A DNA stretch of 64,000 nt from Bathymodiolus brooksi (taxonomy: Eukaryota; Mollusca; Bivalvia; Mytilida; Modiolidae). The notes beneath the pieces were generated by a model. The model saw only the letters and a list, made by a program, of their open reading frames with translations, was not told where the DNA came from and searched no databases. Position numbers and translations under genes: made by a program. Below are positions 61,020 to 64,000 of this stretch, in pieces. Positions within the stretch are counted from its first letter, which is position 1, and each line of letters starts with the position of its first letter. The stretch spans positions 102,577,689-102,641,688 of the forward strand of contig OY804578.1 in the NCBI GenBank assembly GCA_963680875.1. The letters run 5' to 3'.

Positions 61020-64000
61020 TTTGGTTATAGTCCTATCTGTCCGTCGTTGATTTACGCTTCTTACTTCTCCTCTTGTATCTTCAAACTTTTCTTTTGGCAT
61101 TAGTCCTGTCTGTCCTTTGTTGATTTACGGATTCTTACTTCTCCTCTTGTATCTTCAAACTTTTCTTTTGGCTATTGTCCTGTCTGTCCTTTGTTGATTT
61201 ACGGATTCTTACTTCTCCTCTAGTATCCTCAAACTTTTCTTTTGGCTATTGTCCTGTCTGTCCTTTGTTGATTTACGCTTCTTACTTCTCCTCTTGTATC
61301 TTCAAACTTTTATTTTGGCTATATTCCTGTCTGTCAGTCGTTGATTTACGGATTCTTACATCTCCTCTTGTATCTTCAAACTTTTCTTTTGGCTATTGTC
61401 CTGTCTGTCCTTTGTTGATTTACGGCTTCTTACTTCTCCTCTTGTATCTTCAAACTTTTCTTTTGGCTACAGTCCTATCTGTCCGTCGTTCATTTACGGA
61501 TTCTTACTTCTCCTCTTGTATCTTCAAACTTTTCTTTTGGCTATAGTCCTGTCTGTCCGTCGTTGATTTACGAATTCTTACTTCTCCACTTGTATCTTCA
61601 AACTTTTCTTTTGGCTATTGTCCTGTCTGTCCGTCGTTGATTTACGGTTTCTTACTTCTCCTCTTGTATCTTCAAACTTGTCTTTTGGCTATTGTCCTGT
61701 CTGTCCTTTGTTGATTTACGGCTTCTTACTTCTCCTCTTGTATCTTCAAACTTTTGTTTTGGCTATTGTCCTGTCTGTCCGTCGTTGATTTATGGCTTCT
61801 TACTTCTCCTCTTGTATCTTCAAATTTTCTTTTGGCTATTGTCCTTTCTGTCCGTTGTTGATTTACGGATTCTTAGTTTTCTTCTTGTATCTTCAAACTT
61901 TTCTTTAGGCTATTGCCCTGTCTGTCCTTTGTTGATTTACGGCTTCTTACTTCTCCTCTTGTATCTTCAAACTTTTCTTTTCGCTATTGTCCTGTCTGTC
62001 CTGTGTTGATTTACGCTTCTTACTTCTCCTCTTGTATCTTCAAACTTTTCATTTGGCTATTGTCCTGTCTGTCCTTTGTTGATTTACGGCTTCTTACTTC
62101 TCCTCTTGTATCTTCAAACTTTTCTTTTGGCTATTGTCCTGTCTGTCCTTTGTTGATTTACGGCTTCTTATTCTCCTCTTGTATCTTCTAACTTTTCTTT
62201 TGGCTATTGTCCTGTCTGTCCTTTGTTGATTTACGGCTTCTTACTTCTCCTCTTGTATCTTTAAACTTTTCTTTTGGCTATTGTCCCGTCTGTCCTTTGT
62301 TGATTTACGGCTTCTTACTTCTCCTCTTGTATCTTCAAACTTTTCTTTTGGCTATTGTCCGGTCTGTCCTTTTTTGATTTACGGATTCTTACTTCTCCTC
62401 TTGTATCTGCAAACTTTTCTTTTGGCTATTGTCCTGTTTGTCCTTTGTTGATTTACGGATTCTTACTTCTCCTCTTGTATCTTCAAACTTTTCTTTTGGC
62501 TATTGTCCTGTCTGTCCTTTGTTGATTTACGGCTTCTTACTTCTCCTCTTGTATCTTCAAACTTTTCTTTTGGTTATAGTCCTATCTGTCCGTCGTTGAT
62601 TTACGCTTCTTACTTCTCCTCTTGTATCTTCAAACTTTTCTTTTGGCATTAGTCCTGTCTGTCCTTTGTTGATTTACGGATTCTTACTTCTCCTCTTGTA
62701 TCTTCAAACTTTTCTTTTGGCTATTGTCCTGTCTGTCCTTTGTTGATTTACGGATTCTTACTTCTCCTCTTGTATCCTCAAACTTTTCTTTTGGCTATTG
62801 TCCTGTCTGTCCTTTGTTGATTTACGCTTCTTACTTCTCCTCTTGTATCTTCAAACTTTTATTTTGGCTATATTCCTGTCTGTCAGTCGTTGATTTACGG
62901 ATTCTTACATCTCCTCTTGTATCTTCAAACTTTTCTTTTGGCTATTGTCCTGTCTGTCCTTTGTTGATTTACGGCTTCTTACTTCTCCTCTTGTATCTTC
63001 AAACTTTTCTTTTGGCTACAGTCCTATCTGTCCGTCGTTCATTTACGGATTCTTACTTCTCCTCTTGTATCTTCAAACTTTTCTTTTGGCTATAGTCCTG
63101 TCTGTCCGTCGTTGATTTACGAATTCTTACTTCTCCACTTGTATCTTCAAACTTTTCTTTTGGCTATTGTCCTGTCTGTCCGTCGTTGATTTACGGTTTC
63201 CTACTTCTCCTCTTGTATCTTCAAACTTGTCTTTTGGCTATTGTCCTGTCTGTCCTTTGTTGATTTACGGCTTCTTACTTCTCCTCTTGTATCTTCAAAC
63301 TTTTGTTTTGGCTATTGTCCTGTCTGTCCGTCGTTGATTTATGGCTTCTTACTTCTCCTCTTGTATCTTCAAATTTTCTTTTGGCTATTGTCCTTTCTGT
63401 CCGTTGTTGATTTACGGATTCTTAGTTTTCTTCTTGTATCTTCAAACTTTTCTTTAGGCTATTGCCCTGTCTGTCCTTTGTTGATTTACGGCTTCTTACT
63501 TCTCCTCTTGTATCTTCAAACTTTTCTTTTCGCTATTGTCCTGTCTGTCCTGTGTTGATTTACGCTTCTTACTTCTCCTCTTGTATCTTCAAACTTTTCA
63601 TTTGGCTATTGTCCTGTCTGTCCTTTGTTGATTTACGGCTTCTTACTTCTCCTCTTGTATCTTCAAACGTTTCTTTTGGCTATTGTCCTGTCTGTCCTTT
63701 GTTGATTTACGGCTTCTTATTCTCCTCTTGTATCTTCTAACTTTTCTTTTGGCTATTGTCCTGTCTGTCCTTTGTTGATTTACGGCTTCTTACTTCTCCT
63801 CTTGTATCTTCAAACTTTTCTTTTGGCTATTGTCCCGTCTGTCCTTTGTTGATTTACGGCTTCTTACTTCTCCTCTTGTATCTTCAAACTTTTCTTTTGG
63901 CTATTGTCCTGTCTGTCCTTTTTTGATTTACGGATTCTTACTTCTCCTCTTGTATCTTCAAACTTTTCTTTTGGCTATTGTCCTGTTTGTCCTTTGTTGA
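61020..64000 (+). repeat. 1,549-bp offset duplication at the end of the window
   Basis: 61175 matches 62724, 61692 matches 63241 and 61913 matches 63462 at offset 1,549 (about 21 monomers). The second copy runs off the window. Confidence 0.85.

Larger units (their letters stand above)
21091..64000 (+). repeat. 74-bp satellite DNA array (runs off the window)
   Basis: Continuous head-to-tail array of a 74-bp monomer. Landmarks in order are TTGATTTACGG, CTTCTTACTTCTCCTCTTG, TATCTTCAAAC, TTTTCTTTTGGC and TATTGTCCTGTCTGTCC. All copies have the same orientation, and about 570-580 fit in 42.9 kb. The consensus + strand is about three quarters pyrimidine. Common variants are GGATTC for GGCTTC, TATAGTCC for TATTGTCC, CCGTCG for CCTTTG, and 73-bp forms lacking one G (ACGCTTC) or one C (AAATTTTC). 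Because 74 is not a multiple of 3, an open frame cycles through all three translations, giving many similar 74- to 130-codon frames. They lack ATG starts and shift with every indel, so none is a gene. Monomers are arranged in long duplicated blocks listed separately. Confidence 0.97.

Noticed and set aside
21328..63740. Dozens of similar 74- to 130-codon open frames in the satellite
   Set aside because: They start at TTG or similar codons, not ATG. The 74-bp period makes all three forward frames partly open, and single-base indels move the frame from copy to copy. This is satellite DNA, not a protein family.
21091..64000. CRISPR-like regular repeats
   Set aside because: Monomers are contiguous with no unique spacers, and the context is eukaryotic.

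Overview
This is eukaryotic subtelomeric DNA, most likely from a marine bivalve mollusc. The telomere-type motif is TTAGGG. The sequence is AT-rich, has GT...AG introns and AATAAA signals, and carries animal-type transposon relics (Crypton/DUF3504 recombinase, Penelope-like GIY-YIG, Tc1/mariner, tRNA-headed SINE). Several non-coding stretches resemble dispersed repeats I remember from Mytilus-type genomes. The species assignment is an inference from recall, not a search result. Nothing points to a bacterium, so open frames starting at TTG or ATT have no meaning here.

Layout. 1-2120: a degenerate telomere-like array in C-rich orientation, a 158-bp arm, a 1.3-kb core with its own repeats, then the same 158-bp arm and telomere-like array in inverted orientation. 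2150-2610: an ACC microsatellite and a ~100-bp tandem repeat. 2.8-7.9 kb: what looks like the 3' end of a membrane-receptor gene. It has a transmembrane segment, a short tyrosine-motif tail exon and a final exon joined by phase-compatible splice sites, set among minisatellites, foldbacks and SINE-like pieces. 8.98-9.46 kb: a broken Penelope-like C-terminus. 12.06-15.04 kb: a two-exon Crypton-type tyrosine recombinase relic with a premature stop, two frameshifts and a replaced catalytic Arg. 15.5 kb: a 150-bp near-perfect palindrome. 17.0-17.6 kb: a Tc1/mariner transposase relic. 18.94-19.11 kb: a tRNA-derived SINE. 19.77-20.67 kb: a broken 5' end of an Ig-domain gene (signal peptide exon, then Ig-like exon).

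21.09 kb to the window end is one continuous satellite array. Its monomer is 74 bp, pyrimidine-rich on the + strand, with roughly 570-580 copies all in the same orientation. The only foreign DNA seen in it is a 225-bp insert present twice, exactly 13,901 bp apart. The array is built from nested block duplications (offsets 1,109, 1,258, 1,549, 1,698, 4,436, 13,901 and about 17 kb). A divergent single monomer lies at 3.74 kb, and the array's left edge runs into similar T-rich sequence. This suggests the satellite was amplified from the tail of a dispersed element.

No gene in the window is clearly intact. The best candidates for follow-up are the telomere-armed inverted-repeat element, the satellite's origin and duplication history, and the two receptor-gene halves.
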